This document shows positions 27,003 through 37,036 of a stretch of 64,000 nt of DNA, piece by piece. The notes under the pieces are model-generated. The model was not told the DNA's origin and did not search any database. It worked only from the letters and a program-made list of their open reading frames with translations. Location of the stretch: assembly GCA_030706605.1 (NCBI GenBank), contig JAUZOE010000006.1, positions 124,001 through 188,000 of the forward strand, given 5' to 3'. Both the position numbers and the translations under genes were made by a program. The stretch comes from Bacteroidota bacterium (GTDB lineage Bacteria > Bacteroidota > Bacteroidia > Chitinophagales > Chitinophagaceae). Position 1 is the first letter of the stretch, and the number at the start of each line of letters is the position of its first letter.

Positions 27003-28271
27003 ATGTTACAGGTAAATTATATAAAAGCAAACAGAGAAGAAGTATTAAAAGGATTAGCTAAAAAGCATTTCCCGGAACCTTCATTAGTAGATACAATTAT
27101 TGCTTTTGATGATAAAAGAAAGAAACTGCAATATGAACTGGATGAATTGCAGGCAAAAATAAATGCCGCCTCAAAAGAAATCGGCCAGCTAATGAGTACA
27201 GGGAAAAAAGATTTAGCCGAAGAAAAAAAATTCGAAGTGGCGGCTTCAAAAGCTTTGCTGCAACCGATAAGCGAAAAGCTATTGACTGTTGAAAAAAATC
27301 TTCATGATGATTTAATAAAATTACCCAATATTCCGCACGCCTCAGTGCCGGAAGGAAAAACACCCGAAGAAAACGAACTAGTAAAAGAAGGAGGAAAGAA
27401 ACCAATACTTTATGAAGATGCAGTTCCTCATTGGGATTTAGCAAAAAAATATGACCTGATTAACTTCGAACTGGGCAATAAAGTTACCGGCAGCGGTTTC
27501 CCATTTTATAAAAATAATGGGGCTAAGCTGCAACGTACTTTAATACAATACTTCTTAGATTATAATGCAACGGCGGGATATATAGAATATGAGCCACCTT
27601 TTATGGTAAACGAAGCCAGCGCCTACGGCACCGGGCAATTACCCGATAAGGAAGGCCAGATGTACCATGCCACAGCCGATAATTTATTTTTGATCCCCAC
27701 GGCCGAAGTCCCTCTTACCAATATCTACCGGGATGAAATTATCAAAGAAGAAGATTTGCCATTAAAGATGACGGCTTACACACCCTGTTTCAGGCGTGAA
27801 GCAGGTAGTTATGGGAAAGAGGTGCGCGGATTAAATCGTGTACATCAGTTTGATAAAGTAGAATTAGTACAATTAGTGCATCCTGATAAAAGTTATGAAG
27901 TATTGGAAGAAATGCTGTTGCATGTAGAAAAATTATTACAATCACTCGGATTGCCCTATCGCATCCTTCGCTTGTGCGGCGGCGATATGAGTTTCACTTC
28001 TGCACTTACTTACGATTTTGAAGTATATAGCGCCGCCCAGCAAAAATGGCTGGAAGTAAGCTCTGTGAGCAATTTTGAATCTTTCCAGACCAACCGGATG
28101 AAAATCCGTTTTAAAACCGATGGCAAAACACAATTGCTTCATTCATTAAACGGATCTTCGCTGGCGCTGCCAAGAATTGTTGCGGCATTATTAGAAAATA
28201 ATCAAACAAAAGAAGGGATATTATTACCTGAAGTACTTCATAAGTATATTGGATGTAGCATAATTAATTAG
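27003..28271 (+). CDS. serS: Seryl-tRNA synthetase
   Basis: SerRS charges tRNA-Ser with serine. The 422-residue class II enzyme has the N-terminal tRNA-binding coiled coil (about residues 30-100), motif 2 TPCFRREAGSYGKEVRGLNR, and motif 3 GSSLALPRIVAALLENNQ. The start MLQVNYIKAN is the family's usual N-terminus. It has its own promoter-like element and is not obviously part of an operon. Confidence 0.98.
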   Translation: MLQVNYIKANREEVLKGLAKKHFPEPSLVDTIIAFDDKRKKLQYELDELQAKINAASKEIGQLMSTGKKDLAEEKKFEVAASKALLQPISEKLLTVEKNLHDDLIKLPNIPHASVPEGKTPEENELVKEGGKKPILYEDAVPHWDLAKKYDLINFELGNKVTGSGFPFYKNNGAKLQRTLIQYFLDYNATAGYIEYEPPFMVNEASAYGTGQLPDKEGQMYHATADNLFLIPTAEVPLTNIYRDEIIKEEDLPLKMTAYTPCFRREAGSYGKEVRGLNRVHQFDKVELVQLVHPDKSYEVLEEMLLHVEKLLQSLGLPYRILRLCGGDMSFTSALTYDFEVYSAAQQKWLEVSSVSNFESFQTNRMKIRFKTDGKTQLLHSLNGSSLALPRIVAALLENNQTKEGILLPEVLHKYIGCSIIN

Positions 28272-28431
28272 CCAGTGGATTAATTATTTAATTTGGCAAG
28301 AAACTAAATTGTCAGGTAACTGTAATCTTTTTTAAGGAACTTATAATCCAATTAAACCTTCCATTTTATATTTAGTCTATCTGTTTTTCTAGGTAAAAAA
28401 TACCCTTTCCTGACAGATTCAATAGATTAAA

Positions 28432-29865
28432 ATGCCACTCACCAATCAGTTAAAAAACCAGCACCTTCTTTGGCGCGCTGCCTTTGGCCCGATGGCCGAA
28501 AATGTCAATCAACTGGAAAACACTTCCCAAAGAGATTTATACCGCCTTTTGATAAAAACTTCCTCCAAAACTACAGACTATATCAATGTAGCTACCAATA
28601 CTTTTGAGGGAATGACAATGGGACTGCAAAATCTTGGCAAAATGCAAAAACTCACATTGGAACAAAAAAAGCAAATGCGCAAACAATCTGTCAGCGACAT
28701 CAGGGACCTGAACCTTACCTGGCTTAGCGAAATGATTAACAGTGAAGCCCAGTTGCGCGAAAAAATGAGTCTCTTCTGGCATGGCCATTTTGCCTGCAGG
28801 GTTATCAATATTTATTTTCAGCAACAATTGCTGAATGTCATCCGGGAAAATGCATTGGGCAATTTTGGCGATCTCTTACGTGAAGTGAGTAAAAGCCCTG
28901 CCATGCTTGCTTTCCTTAATAATCAGCAAAACCGGAAACAACATCCCAATGAAAATTTTGCCCGTGAAGTAATGGAACTTTTTACAATGGGCAGGGGGAA
29001 TTATACTGAAGATGATGTAAAAGAGGGAGCAAGAACTTACACAGGATGGGGTTTTAATCTGAAAGGCGAATTTGTAAACCGGCCTTTTGCTCATGATAAC
29101 GGGGTGAAAACTTTTCTTGGGAAAACTGGAAATTTTGATGGTGATGATGCCATTGATATTATCCTGGAACAGCCCGCGACGGCAAATTTTATTACCCGGA
29201 AAATTTATAAATATTTTGTAAATGAAGAAGTAGATGAAAGCAGGATAGCTCAACTTGCCCAAAGTTTTCGTCAAAGCAATTATGATATTCAAAAACTGAT
29301 GAGCGATATTTTTACCAGCGAATGGTTTTATGAAGAAAAAAATATTGGAACACGAATAAAATCCCCCGTTGAACTGATGGTTGGAGTAAGGAGATTAATC
29401 CCAATGGAACTGGAAAGGCCCGAAGCGCAGTTGTTATTTGAACGTGCACTCGGGCAAATTCTTTTTTATCCACCTAATGTAGCAGGCTGGCCTGGAGGCA
29501 AAAACTGGATTGACAGTAGCGCCTTAATGCTAAGAATGCGATTACCCCAAATATTTACCAATGCTGATGAAATTACCGTTCAGCCCAAAAACGATGACGA
29601 TATAATGATGGGCATGGAAGGACTAGATTCAAAACCTAAGAACAGGCAGCTAAATGTTACTATAGACTGGAATGTGGTAATAAAAGTTTTTGATACAACA
29701 AAACGAGAAGATCTTTTAGGAAAATTGAGATTATTTGTTTTGCAAACCAAAAATGATATTCCTGCTGGCATTCTCAGCAAATATGCAGATAATAGTTCGA
29801 GAGAGTCTTACATCAAATCAACCATGGTAGAATTGATGAGTACGCCGGAATATCAGTTATGTTAA
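28432..29865 (+). CDS. DUF1800 family protein
   Basis: This 477-residue protein has the DUF1800 hallmarks LLWRAAFGP near the start, MSLFWHGHFACRV, NENFAREVMELFTMGRGNYTE (core of the family) and NVAGWPGGKNWIDSS. It has no clear signal peptide. DUF1800 genes are nearly always paired with a DUF1501 gene, as here, 46 bases downstream. The function is unknown; the pair is abundant in Bacteroidota and Planctomycetes and has been linked to surface or periplasmic proteins of unknown role. Confidence 0.92.
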   Translation: MPLTNQLKNQHLLWRAAFGPMAENVNQLENTSQRDLYRLLIKTSSKTTDYINVATNTFEGMTMGLQNLGKMQKLTLEQKKQMRKQSVSDIRDLNLTWLSEMINSEAQLREKMSLFWHGHFACRVINIYFQQQLLNVIRENALGNFGDLLREVSKSPAMLAFLNNQQNRKQHPNENFAREVMELFTMGRGNYTEDDVKEGARTYTGWGFNLKGEFVNRPFAHDNGVKTFLGKTGNFDGDDAIDIILEQPATANFITRKIYKYFVNEEVDESRIAQLAQSFRQSNYDIQKLMSDIFTSEWFYEEKNIGTRIKSPVELMVGVRRLIPMELERPEAQLLFERALGQILFYPPNVAGWPGGKNWIDSSALMLRMRLPQIFTNADEITVQPKNDDDIMMGMEGLDSKPKNRQLNVTIDWNVVIKVFDTTKREDLLGKLRLFVLQTKNDIPAGILSKYADNSSRESYIKSTMVELMSTPEYQLC

Positions 29866-29911
29866 CGAAGACGAATCTCACCTTTTTATGAATTGATTTT
29901 AAAATTGCAAT

Positions 29912-31105
29912 ATGTTACTTAAACGAAAAGAATTTTTACAGGCAGGTTCATTAGCCACCGCATCATTAATGTTACCAAAATTTCTCAAGGCTTTCGAAGG
30001 TAAAACCATTGTGCCTCCGGGTAATAAAGTAATGGTAGTGTTGCAATTCAGCGGGGGAAATGATGGCCTCAACACAGTTATCCCTTTTCGGAATGATATT
30101 TATTATAAATCCAGACCAAGGTTAGGCATCCAAAAAGAAGTGGCCCTTCAGCTTACTGATGAGGCAGGCATCAATCCTGCATTGCCATTTTTTAAAGAAC
30201 TTTTTGATGAAGGGAGCCTGGGAATTATGAACAACGTAGGTTATCCTAATCCTGATCGCTCTCATTTCCGTAGTATGGACATCTGGCAAAGCGCCAGCGA
30301 TAGCAATCAATATGTTACTACAGGATGGCTGGGACGTTATTTAGATGCGCAATGTAGCGGATGTAACAAGCCTACCCAGGCACTTGAAGTAGATGATGTA
30401 CTTAGTCTCGCCCTAAAAGGAAATAACATTAAGGGCCTCGCATTTAAAGATCCCAAACGGCTTTATAATTCGAGTCATGAAAGATATTTTAAAGAACTAA
30501 ATGCTGCTCATGAACACGAAGAAGCGGCTGTGGATTATCTCTATAAAACATTAAGTGAAACGCTAAGCAGTGCAGATTATATTTATCAGCAAAGCCGGAG
30601 ATACAACTCCACACAACTTTATCCGGGAACAGAATTAGGTAAGAATTTAAAAACCATTTCATCACTTATTATGAGTGATATCAATACCAAAGTATATTAT
30701 CTGAGCCTGGGCAGTTTTGATACGCATGTGAACCAGGAAAATCAGCAAAAGAGATTGTTTACCGAACTAAATGATGCCATTAGCGCTTTTGTAAAAGATT
30801 TAAAAAGCAACAACCGTTTCCAGGATGTAACCCTCATGACTTTTAGTGAGTTTGGAAGAAGGGTTGCACAGAATGCCAGCGGTGGCACCGACCACGGCAC
30901 GGCCAATAATATGTTTTTCATTGGAGGCGGTCTGAAACAAAAAGGCTTATTAAATGCAATGCCCAATCTCAGCGATTTAAATGAAGGCGATTTAAAACAC
31001 ACGGTAGATTTTAAAAGCGTATATGCAACTATGTTGCATAACTGGCTCGGGGCTAATGACAAAGAAATATTAAGTAAACAATACGAGATTATGAATTTTG
31101 TTTAA
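29912..31105 (+). CDS. DUF1501 family protein
   Basis: This 397-residue protein belongs to DUF1501, a family related to alkaline phosphatase/sulfatase folds. Core segments are VVLQFSGGNDGLNTVIP, NNVGYPNPDRSHFRSMDIWQ, LGSFDTHVNQENQQKRL and TFSEFGRRVAQNASGGTDHG, the last holding putative metal ligands. The N-terminus LKRKEFLQAGSLATASLML looks like a Tat-type signal with KR in place of RR. It follows DUF1800 and is probably cotranscribed and works with it. The substrate is unknown. Confidence 0.92.
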   Translation: MLLKRKEFLQAGSLATASLMLPKFLKAFEGKTIVPPGNKVMVVLQFSGGNDGLNTVIPFRNDIYYKSRPRLGIQKEVALQLTDEAGINPALPFFKELFDEGSLGIMNNVGYPNPDRSHFRSMDIWQSASDSNQYVTTGWLGRYLDAQCSGCNKPTQALEVDDVLSLALKGNNIKGLAFKDPKRLYNSSHERYFKELNAAHEHEEAAVDYLYKTLSETLSSADYIYQQSRRYNSTQLYPGTELGKNLKTISSLIMSDINTKVYYLSLGSFDTHVNQENQQKRLFTELNDAISAFVKDLKSNNRFQDVTLMTFSEFGRRVAQNASGGTDHGTANNMFFIGGGLKQKGLLNAMPNLSDLNEGDLKHTVDFKSVYATMLHNWLGANDKEILSKQYEIMNFV

Positions 31106-31108
31106 AAA

Positions 31109-31147
31109 AATTCTTGTACACAAATTACAAGTGAATTATTTTTTTTA
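31109..31147 (+). terminator. Possible terminator after the DUF1501 gene
   Basis: An imperfect hairpin (CTTGT pairing with ACAAG, with AATT arms outside) starts 3 bases after the DUF1501 stop and is followed by TTATTTTTTTT on the plus strand. It sits between convergent genes. The stem is weak. Confidence 0.4.
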
Positions 31148-31179
31148 GTAATAATAACTGGAATATCTTTTTTTATTAT

Positions 31180-32730
31180 TTAATGTATCCCATGCATTTT
31201 CTTTATCAGTATTTTATTTAACCCAAACATGATTAATCCGGCTGTAATAGGAATAATAGTAAAGATCATGAAGAAGATTGAAATGGAATATTTCTGGGTA
31301 ATGCCATCTATCAGACTGCCAGTAAGCCCAGCCAAAGTGTTAGCAATGAAATTAGCCACAAACCAGATCCCAAACATTAAACCTACGATTTTTACAGGTG
31401 AAAGCTTACTGATATAAGAAAGACCTACCGGTGAGAGACAAAGCTCGCCCAGTGTATGGAAAAGGTATGCCAGTATAAGCCATACCATACTTACTGAAGC
31501 AGTTTCAGCACCACGTTGTATTGAACTTCCTCCATAAGCAAGGATAGCAAAACCAACGCCTAATAAAATTAATCCCAAACCGAATTTGACAGGTCCTGAA
31601 GGATTGTATTTACTTTCCCAAACTTTCGAAAACAAAGGCGCGAAGGCAATAATAAAAAATGAATTTAAAATCCCAAACCATGAAGCCGGAACCTCTGCCG
31701 TAGGAACAGCAAATTCTTTATTTATCATCCAGAATATCAATCCCCAAATAATCACAAAGCTGCTTCCAAGAAAAATATTCGACAAAGCATACTTCTTATA
31801 GGTCTGCCTGAAAAGATTAACCAGGACAATGGTCAAAATAATCATAGGGATGATTACAAGAAGTGTATTGGACCATTTAAAAATAGAAGCACTATTTCCC
31901 AATAATGCCCTGTTAGTATAATCTTTCGCAAAAATGGTCATAGAACCACCCGCCTGCTCAAAGGCCATCCAGAAAAAAATGGTAAAAAATGAAAATACGA
32001 CAATCACAATAATGCGGTCGCGGGTAATTTTTTTAGATTGATGGCTTTCTTCAACAATTTCTTCGGTTACAGGATTGGCATATTCATTAACCTCTGCCAG
32101 TTCTTCTTCTTTTTTAGGCGACAGCCCGATTGATCCAAATATTTTTTGGGCAAATGCAAATTGGAGCATTCCGAAAAACATGAAAATTCCTGCTAAACCA
32201 AATCCGAAATTCCAACCAACCATTTCACCGATGTAACCACAAAGCAAAATACCAAGGAATGCACCAGCATTAATTCCCATATAAAAAATAGTATATGCTG
32301 AATCTTTTTTAGCCCCTTTATTAGAGTATAACTGGCCAACGATGGAAGATATATTGGGTTTGAATAAGCCGTTCCCGATTATAAGAAAGGTAAGTCCTGC
32401 ATAGAAAAAAACATGAGTTTCCATTGCCATGCATGCATGACCAAGCGTCATTATCAATGCGCCTAAAATCACTGCTTTTCTATAGCCCATAAATTTATCG
32501 GCGATCCAGCCGCCAATAATTGGTGTTAAATAAACCAGCCCGGTATAAACGGCATAAAGCTCAAGAGCGTCTTTTCTATCCCATCCCCAACCTCCTCCTG
32601 TTAAAGAAGTTACAAGAAATAATACCAGCAATGCCCGCATTCCATAATAGCTAAATCTTTCCCACATTTCTGTAAAAAAAAGTATAAATAACGCTGGCGG
32701 ATGCCCCTTGTGTTCAATAGTATTTTGCAT
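31180..32730 (-). CDS. POT-family proton-coupled oligopeptide transporter
   Basis: This is a 516-residue inner-membrane transporter of the POT/PTR branch of the MFS, importing di- and tripeptides with protons. The N-terminal ExxERFxYYG motif is clear (FFTEMWERFSYYGMRAL). There are 12 to 14 hydrophobic segments and the family motifs GGWIADKFMGYRKAV and HTLGELCLSPVGLSYISKL. The length is normal. It is monocistronic, convergent with the DUF1501 gene and divergent from purD. Confidence 0.95.
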   Translation of the reverse strand: MQNTIEHKGHPPALFILFFTEMWERFSYYGMRALLVLFLVTSLTGGGWGWDRKDALELYAVYTGLVYLTPIIGGWIADKFMGYRKAVILGALIMTLGHACMAMETHVFFYAGLTFLIIGNGLFKPNISSIVGQLYSNKGAKKDSAYTIFYMGINAGAFLGILLCGYIGEMVGWNFGFGLAGIFMFFGMLQFAFAQKIFGSIGLSPKKEEELAEVNEYANPVTEEIVEESHQSKKITRDRIIVIVVFSFFTIFFWMAFEQAGGSMTIFAKDYTNRALLGNSASIFKWSNTLLVIIPMIILTIVLVNLFRQTYKKYALSNIFLGSSFVIIWGLIFWMINKEFAVPTAEVPASWFGILNSFFIIAFAPLFSKVWESKYNPSGPVKFGLGLILLGVGFAILAYGGSSIQRGAETASVSMVWLILAYLFHTLGELCLSPVGLSYISKLSPVKIVGLMFGIWFVANFIANTLAGLTGSLIDGITQKYSISIFFMIFTIIPITAGLIMFGLNKILIKKMHGIH

Positions 32731-32894
32731 TAGTTTCCCCTTTTAATGGTATAGAAATATATAAAGATGGTTGTAAAGTAATGATAAATTCCAAAAACCC
32801 GTTTATTTGCCAAAAAGGAATTTTGGGGATACAAGAAAACTTTAAGTTTCATAACTTGCCAACTCTTTTTTGAACTTATCTAAATCAAATAATA

Positions 32895-34205
32895 TTGAAA
32901 ATTCTTATTCTTGGATCGGGTGGCAGGGAACATGCATTTTGTTGGAAATTAAGCCAAAGCAAATCTCGACCTAAATTATATATTGCCCCGGGAAATGCCG
33001 GTACTGCTCAATTTGGAGAAAATATCGCGATTGACATAAATGATTTTGAAGCCATAAAAAATGTTTGTCTTTCACAAGACATCGAAATGGTAGTGGTAGG
33101 TCCCGAAGAACCTTTGGTAAATGGCATTTACGATTTTTTTAAAAATAACAAATCAATAAAGGACATTATTATAACCGGGCCCTCCGGCCAAGGCGCACAA
33201 TTAGAAGGAAGTAAAGCATTTGCAAAAAGTTTCATGCAAAAACATCAGATTCCAACTGCAAAATATGGAGAGTTTAATTCCGGAAATTTTAAAGAGGGGC
33301 TTGAGTATATTCAAAATCATCCTTTGCCGGTTGTTTTAAAAGCAGATGGATTGGCTGCTGGAAAAGGGGTACTTATTTGTAACAATCATGCTGAAGCTTT
33401 GGCTGAATTTGATCAGATGATACAACAGTCAAAATTTGGCGATGCGGGAAAAAAAGTAGTAGTAGAAGAATTTTTAGACGGGATAGAAATGAGTGTTTTT
33501 GTTCTGACAGATGGAAAAAATTATGTCTTGCTCCCTGAAGCAAAAGATTATAAAAAAATCAATGAGGGAGATAAGGGCTTAAACACCGGAGGAATGGGGG
33601 CCATCAGCCCGGTGCCTTTTGCAACTCATCACTTTATGCAAAAAGTAGTGGAACGGATTATAGAACCCACTATAAAAGGCCTGCAGGAAGATAAAATCGA
33701 CTATAAAGGATTTATCTTTTTTGGGTTGATAAAAGTGGACGAAGACCCTATGGTGATAGAATACAATTGTCGGATGGGTGATCCTGAAACGGAAGTAGTG
33801 CTTCTGCGTTTACAGAATGACCTCGTAGAATTATTTATTGCCATGGGGCAGGAAAAACTAGATCAGCCAAAAATAATTTTTAATAAAAATAACGCGGCCA
33901 CAATTGTAGCGGTAAGTGGCGGTTATCCTGAAAAATATGCAACCGGGCTGCCAATTGATTTTAATTATTTACAAAACCCTGAGGCCATAAAACATTTAGA
34001 TGAAGATGGTGGCATAATGGTTTTTCATGCAGGGACCAAACCAGGGAATAATGAAGTGGTTACAAACGGTGGCAGGGTTCTTGCCGTGTCATCCCTGTCC
34101 GATACACTGGCCGACGCTATTGAACTTTCAAAAACAATTTTGGAACAAATACATTTTAAGGGAATGTATTTCCGGAAAGATATTGGGTATGAGTTTGTGG
34201 ATTGA
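32895..34205 (+). CDS. purD: Phosphoribosylamine-glycine ligase
   Basis: PurD catalyses the second step of de novo purine synthesis, joining glycine to phosphoribosylamine with ATP. The 436-residue ATP-grasp enzyme begins MKILILGSGGREHAFCWKLS from a TTG start at 32895; no in-frame ATG fits that conserved N-terminus. It also has GPSGQGAQLEGSKAFAKSFM, KADGLAAGKGVLIC and YNCRMGDPETEVVL. All ATP-grasp and Mg-binding regions are present. Confidence 0.97.
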   Translation: MKILILGSGGREHAFCWKLSQSKSRPKLYIAPGNAGTAQFGENIAIDINDFEAIKNVCLSQDIEMVVVGPEEPLVNGIYDFFKNNKSIKDIIITGPSGQGAQLEGSKAFAKSFMQKHQIPTAKYGEFNSGNFKEGLEYIQNHPLPVVLKADGLAAGKGVLICNNHAEALAEFDQMIQQSKFGDAGKKVVVEEFLDGIEMSVFVLTDGKNYVLLPEAKDYKKINEGDKGLNTGGMGAISPVPFATHHFMQKVVERIIEPTIKGLQEDKIDYKGFIFFGLIKVDEDPMVIEYNCRMGDPETEVVLLRLQNDLVELFIAMGQEKLDQPKIIFNKNNAATIVAVSGGYPEKYATGLPIDFNYLQNPEAIKHLDEDGGIMVFHAGTKPGNNEVVTNGGRVLAVSSLSDTLADAIELSKTILEQIHFKGMYFRKDIGYEFVD

Positions 34206-34379
34206 TTTAGTATGCTTTTCTATTCAAACTCACTCTTTATAATTCTTACTTCGTTTTATACCAGGTTATAGAATAAAATAATATTCACTGATAGTAATAA
34301 TTTTGTAATACAATAATTAACTTTAAAACAATTTAGATTTCTAATTGTCGTTTCTCTTAAAAACCTTCTATAGTTATAG

Positions 34380-34410
34380 GTTGTAAATTCAATTTATTTC
34401 CACAACTTTG
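34380..34410 (+). promoter_or_regulatory. Putative mreB operon promoter
   Basis: A TTG (34381-34383) lies 19 bases upstream of CAACTTTG (34403-34410), one base off the TAnnTTTG -7 consensus. The spacing matches Bacteroidota housekeeping promoters. It is 37 bases upstream of the mreB ATG, in a 242-base gap after purD that otherwise holds nothing recognisable. Confidence 0.5.
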
Positions 34411-34447
34411 CAGGCATTAGTAATTTTTCAATATACCTAAATAAAAC

Positions 34448-35473
34448 ATGGGCCTTTTTAATTTTTTTACACAAGATATAGCGATTGACCTGGGAACTGC
34501 TAATACACTAATAATTCATAATGATGTAGTAGTAGTAAATGAACCTTCAATAGTAGCATTGGACCGCAATAATCCAAAAAATATTTTAGCTGTAGGAAAA
34601 AAGGCACTCATGATGCATGAAAAGACTCATGAAAGTATTCGCACGGTGCGTCCTTTAAAAGATGGCGTAATCGCCGACTTTAATGCTGCAGAATTGATGA
34701 TCCGTGAGATGATCAAGAAAATATATCCCAAAAAACCCTTATTTCCCCCAAGTTGGCGGATGATGATTTGTATTCCAAGCAGCATTACTGAAGTAGAAAA
34801 ACGTGCTGTAAGAGATAGCGCCGAACAAGCGGGAGCCAAAGAAGTTTATCTTCTCCATGAGCCTATGGCTGCAGCTCTTGGTATTGGCATTGATGTAGAA
34901 GAACCTGTAGGAAATATGATCATAGATATTGGTGGAGGTACCACAGGAATTACTGTTATTGCCCTTGCTGGTATTGTTTGTGACCAATCGATAAGAGTGG
35001 CCGGTGATGAATTTACTGCAGATATTATGGAAGCCCTTCGTCGTTACCATAGTCTGCTAATTGGAGAACGTACTGCAGAGCAAATAAAAATTCAGATTGG
35101 CGCTGCAATGAAAGATATTGATAACCCTCCTGAAGATATGCCGGTAAACGGACGTGATTTAGTAACAGGCATCCCTAAGCAAATAATGGTAAGCTATCAG
35201 GAAATTGCCGAAGCTCTTGATAAATCTATTTTCAAAATTGAAGAAGGAATTTTAAAAGCATTAGAAACCACACCTCCGGAGTTGGCTTCAGATATTTATC
35301 GCCGCGGATTATATTTAACCGGTGGGGGCGCTTTGCTAAGAGGGCTTGATAAAAGGCTGGCAGCTAAAATCAAATTACCCGTTCACATTGCAGACGATCC
35401 GCTGAAAAGTGTAGTAAGAGGAACTGGATTGGCTTTAAAACATTACGATAGATATCCTTTTGTAATGCGTTAA
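34448..35473 (+). CDS. mreB: Rod shape-determining protein MreB
   Basis: MreB is the bacterial actin that organises side-wall synthesis in rod-shaped cells. The 341-residue protein has the phosphate-1 loop DIAIDLGTANTLI, phosphate-2 MIIDIGGGTTGITV and adenosine motif YLTGGGALLRGLD. It heads the complete rod operon with mreC, mreD, mrdA and rodA following on the same strand, indicating that this organism, or its ancestor, grows as rods. Confidence 0.98.
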   Translation: MGLFNFFTQDIAIDLGTANTLIIHNDVVVVNEPSIVALDRNNPKNILAVGKKALMMHEKTHESIRTVRPLKDGVIADFNAAELMIREMIKKIYPKKPLFPPSWRMMICIPSSITEVEKRAVRDSAEQAGAKEVYLLHEPMAAALGIGIDVEEPVGNMIIDIGGGTTGITVIALAGIVCDQSIRVAGDEFTADIMEALRRYHSLLIGERTAEQIKIQIGAAMKDIDNPPEDMPVNGRDLVTGIPKQIMVSYQEIAEALDKSIFKIEEGILKALETTPPELASDIYRRGLYLTGGGALLRGLDKRLAAKIKLPVHIADDPLKSVVRGTGLALKHYDRYPFVMR

Positions 35474-35590
35474 TTTTTTAATGACACATTGTTCTTTAAT
35501 GTATTTCCTCTAAGGATTGTTAGATTTGCGTGAATAATTATTTTCAATTTTATAAAATGGCTGTTTGGTTTACGCAGCCCGGATGAAACC

Positions 35591-36442
35591 ATGCGCAATA
35601 TTTTTCTTTTTATCCGCATTTATTTTAATTTACTTTTCTTCTTATTTCTGATGGGTTTGTCATTATATATGCTCTTCAGTTATAATCGGTATCACCATAC
35701 CGTTTACTCTGCTACGGCCAACGAAATTACAGGTAGGATCAGCAAGCAATTTAATACTGTGGAATATTATTTTCAATTAAAAAAAACTAATGATTCTCTG
35801 GTAAAAGCCAATGAAGTACTTTATAACAAACTAAAGCAGGATTATGAAATACCTGACACAGTGAATAAACTTGTTATTGACACCTTCAAAATAAATCCGG
35901 AAGACCACCAGAGAAAATATTGGTACATGCAGGCTAAAGTGATCCAAAATTCGGTCAGCCAACCCAATAATTATATTGAATTACACAGGGGCGCAAATCA
36001 GGGAATACTTCCAGACATGGGGGTGATAGATATAAATAATGCTGTGATAGGTTCAGTAATGGATGTGAGCAGTAATTATGCTGTAGTAATGAGTTTACTT
36101 CATCAGCAAAGTAATTTAAGTGCGAGGCTGAAGAAAAGCGGTGAGACCGGGACAGTAATCTGGGATGGAAAATCGCGGGACGTTTTATTATTGAAAGATA
36201 TTCCTAAAACAGTCAAGATCTCTAGTGGAGACACAGTAATCACGAGTGGATTTTCTGATAAATTTCCACCCGGTTTATTAATTGGTTTTGTAAAAGACAT
36301 CATAAATGATCAAACAAAAAGTACTTATGTCGTAAGAATAAAACCTGCCGCTAATTTTCAAACTATTCAGTATTCTTACATTATTAATAATATTCAGAAG
36401 GAAGAACCACAGCAGCTTTTAAAAAAAGTAAAGAGTAAATGA
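35591..36442 (+). CDS. mreC: Rod shape-determining protein MreC
   Basis: MreC is a bitopic inner-membrane protein whose periplasmic part scaffolds the elongasome. The 283-residue protein has one N-terminal membrane segment (about residues 8-28), a short coiled coil (KKTNDSLVKANEVLYNKLKQ) and the beta domain with the family block HRGANQGILPDMGVI and GFSDKFPPGLLIGFV. The stop overlaps the mreD ATG by four bases (ATGA), implying translational coupling. Confidence 0.95.
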   Translation: MRNIFLFIRIYFNLLFFLFLMGLSLYMLFSYNRYHHTVYSATANEITGRISKQFNTVEYYFQLKKTNDSLVKANEVLYNKLKQDYEIPDTVNKLVIDTFKINPEDHQRKYWYMQAKVIQNSVSQPNNYIELHRGANQGILPDMGVIDINNAVIGSVMDVSSNYAVVMSLLHQQSNLSARLKKSGETGTVIWDGKSRDVLLLKDIPKTVKISSGDTVITSGFSDKFPPGLLIGFVKDIINDQTKSTYVVRIKPAANFQTIQYSYIINNIQKEEPQQLLKKVKSK

Positions 36443-36972
36443 GTAGCCTGATAAAAAATATCATCCGGTTTTCACTTTTTATATTGGTACAGGTATTTGT
36501 ACTTAATCAAATCCCTCCTTTGCACCAACTGGTTACTCCTTATATTTATTTTCTATTCATATTGTGGTTACCATTTAAAATGGGCAGGCGTACACAAATG
36601 TTATTAGGATTTACCCTCGGCTTTACCCTGGACTGTTTTACAAAAACATATGGTTTACATACTGCTCCTTGTGTTTTAATTGCTTATTTGAGACCGTTTT
36701 TAATCAATTTGCTTATTTCCCAGGAAGGAGCCGAAACCAATTATAATGAACCTTCAATAAAAAGCATGGGGTTTACCCCGTATTTTACTTACCTGGCTAT
36801 TTTAACTTTTATACATCATACTTTTCTCTTCTTTTTGGAAGCGTTGCAAACCGGAGGCTATTTTTATTTTATTATAAAATCATTACTTTCCACAGCAATA
36901 AGTTTAATATTAATTCTGTTAGTAGAATTAATATTTCCAAGAAAACAAAGATTTAGGACAAATACAGTATAG
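36439..36972 (+). CDS. mreD: Rod shape-determining protein MreD
   Basis: This 177-residue, strongly hydrophobic protein with about five membrane segments occupies the mreD position between mreC and the PBP2 gene. MreD stabilises MreC and the elongasome. Sequence conservation of MreD is low in this phylum, but the size, membrane pattern (LGFTLGFTLDCFTKTYGLHT) and ATGA overlap with mreC make the call firm. Confidence 0.9.
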   Translation: MSSLIKNIIRFSLFILVQVFVLNQIPPLHQLVTPYIYFLFILWLPFKMGRRTQMLLGFTLGFTLDCFTKTYGLHTAPCVLIAYLRPFLINLLISQEGAETNYNEPSIKSMGFTPYFTYLAILTFIHHTFLFFLEALQTGGYFYFIIKSLLSTAISLILILLVELIFPRKQRFRTNTV

Positions 36973-37036
36973 ACTGTATTAATTTTGCCGGGTATTTTTT
37001 GCTTTCTTAATTTCCGGAATCATATAATCTTTACCT

